The notes under the pieces: model-generated
What the model was told of the DNA's origin: nothing
Seen by the model: the letters and a program-made list of their open reading frames with translations, nothing else
Database searches by the model: none
Assembly: GCA_903862375.1 (NCBI GenBank)
Contig: CAIOXR010000058.1
Coordinates: forward strand, 1-7,397
Reading direction: 5' to 3'
DNA length: 7,397 nt
Source: an uncultured bacterium
GTDB lineage: Bacteria; Patescibacteriota; Minisyncoccia; Phycocordibacterales; UBA9973
Shown here: positions 6,664-7,397 of the stretch, one piece after another
Layout: the number at the start of each line of letters is the position of its first letter
Position numbering within the stretch: position 1 is the stretch's first letter
Program-made: the position numbers and the translations under genes

Positions 6664-6672
6664 ATTATATCA
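6664..6672 (-). promoter_or_regulatory. Extended -10 promoter for the restriction-modification genes, overlapping the holB stop
   Basis: The minus strand reads TGATATAAT, then AATCCT, then the methyltransferase ATG. TATAAT (6669-6664) is a perfect -10 with a TGn extension, and TTTGGA sits 17 bases upstream as a weak -35. The holB stop TAA (6667-6665) lies inside the box. The expected start point falls on the A of the ATG, predicting a leaderless message. The spacing is identical to that before rseP. Confidence 0.6.
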
Positions 6673-7357
6673 TAAGTGCAATATGCTCCAAAATCATTTT
6701 AACAGAAGCTCCAGGTAAACTTAGATAATCTCTACAATTCTTAAATTCACTTAGGATGAATTTGTAATCTTCATTATCTATATCTGACTTCCATTTACTA
6801 TATATAATTCTCTCAATTGCATTTATTAATAATATTGCTTTATTCCTTAAGCCTCCACTATTTTCGTTATCTTTAAATTCTTTTATTATACTTGCAATTT
6901 TCTCAATACGATCACTTTTCGATAATTTTATAAATTCCTCTGCATTAATACTTTCTGATTCATCGTCACAATTACTTTTTATAAGTTGGACTCTAGAAAG
7001 TATAGTGAGAGAAAGTAGTGATGAATCAGGAATGATTATAAAAAAGTGAGTATCGACAGTCGGCTCTTCAATTATTTTCAGTAAGCTTTGCTCTGCTTCT
7101 CTATTTATAAACTTAGTACCGATTATACAAATTTTCTTTTTACCATCTATGGGTTTATTCTGGTGCCAATCTTTAATTTTAGGGCTATCATTTATAGTAA
7201 ATGAATCATAAGTATTTAGTATAAGGTCAGGACTCTGAGTATTTATCTCTCCTTTATCTTCTAAAAATACGCGCAAAGAATATGGAAGTAATTCTGGATC
7301 ACCTTCAATCACATAACTATGATATAAATCTCTTGGAAATAGTTTCTTGAAATCCAT
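6665..7357 (-). CDS. holB: DNA polymerase III delta-prime-like clamp-loader subunit
   Basis: A 230-residue protein resembling a shortened delta-prime subunit, the stator of the clamp loader that places the sliding clamp on DNA. The best evidence is residues 75-125: KICIIG, then REAEQSLLKIIEEPTVDTHFFIIIPDSSLLSLTILSRVQLI. This matches the delta-prime/DnaX pattern ...ANALLKTLEEPP..T.FFL....LL.T..SRC. The SRC motif, which supplies the arginine finger, reads SRV here (121-123). The N-terminal HSYVIEGDPELLPYSL sits where a P-loop would be but has no GxxGxGK, and the zinc-binding cysteines of DnaX and some delta-prime proteins are absent. It is therefore probably not an ATPase. The C-terminal LPGASVKMILEHIALM resembles the delta-prime collar helix. 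At about 330 residues the usual protein is much longer. It starts at an ATG without a Shine-Dalgarno, and its stop codon forms part of the next gene's promoter. Confidence 0.82.
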   Translation of the reverse strand: MDFKKLFPRDLYHSYVIEGDPELLPYSLRVFLEDKGEINTQSPDLILNTYDSFTINDSPKIKDWHQNKPIDGKKKICIIGTKFINREAEQSLLKIIEEPTVDTHFFIIIPDSSLLSLTILSRVQLIKSNCDDESESINAEEFIKLSKSDRIEKIASIIKEFKDNENSGGLRNKAILLINAIERIIYSKWKSDIDNEDYKFILSEFKNCRDYLSLPGASVKMILEHIALMI

Positions 7358-7377
7358 AAAATTACTTATTTAATATA

Positions 7378-7397
7378 TTAATTCTTAATTCTTAATT
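7378..7397. repeat. Short tandem repeat (TTAATTC) upstream of holB
   Basis: Two full copies and one partial copy of the 7-base unit TTAATTC run to the edge of the window, 20 bases upstream of the holB ATG. The array may continue outside, so its true length is unknown. It lies where the -35 and upstream promoter region of holB would be; a weak -10 candidate TATATT is at 7377-7372 on the minus strand. A simple AT-rich repeat of no function is equally possible. Confidence 0.5.

Noticed and set aside
1..7397. Alternative genetic code (UGA as glycine) as found in some CPR groups
   Set aside because: All seven genes read full length with UGA as stop, and glycines in key motifs such as the TypA P-loop use GGN codons.

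Overview
The window is about 30% GC by eye and holds seven genes, all on the minus strand, packed almost end to end. No gene has a convincing Shine-Dalgarno sequence and every stop codon is TAA. The protein forms are compact: a 369-residue single-PDZ RseP, a 230-residue delta-prime-like clamp-loader subunit without a P-loop, and a 178-residue ribosome recycling factor. Together these suggest a bacterium with a reduced, AT-rich genome, most likely a Patescibacteria/CPR lineage such as Parcubacteria. That placement is an inference; no rRNA or taxon marker is present. The standard code reads every gene through, so a UGA=Gly code is not indicated.

In transcription order (right to left) the genes are: holB-like delta-prime (7357-6665); a DNA methyltransferase with an N-terminal helix-turn-helix (6657-5083); a TdeIII/MjaII-like type II restriction endonuclease (5079-4297); frr (4292-3756); an AT-rich hairpin terminator (3719-3686); rseP (3649-2540); an isochorismatase-fold hydrolase lacking its catalytic cysteine (2522-2010); and typA/bipA (1846-26) behind its own promoter and short leader.

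The core is housekeeping: replication clamp loading, ribosome recycling, site-2 intramembrane proteolysis and the ribosome-associated GTPase TypA. A complete restriction-modification pair sits between holB and frr. It joins its neighbours by only 7 and 4 bases, and no terminator separates it from the essential frr gene. The methyltransferase gene is visibly more AT-rich than its neighbours, which fits horizontal acquisition. Relatives of the nuclease cut GGNCC, so that is the likely but unproven target.

The most distinctive structure is at the promoters. The methyltransferase and rseP each have an extended -10 element (TGATATAAT and TGCTATGAT) ending exactly 6 bases before the ATG. This geometry predicts transcripts that start on or next to the start codon, that is, leaderless mRNAs. 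The methyltransferase promoter even uses the holB stop codon as part of its -10 box. By contrast typA has an extended -10 with a -35 element, a leader of about 52 nt and a small GC hairpin near the 5' end. I see no CRISPR array, tRNA, rRNA, insertion sequence or attachment site. No gene-free stretch exceeds about 165 bases.
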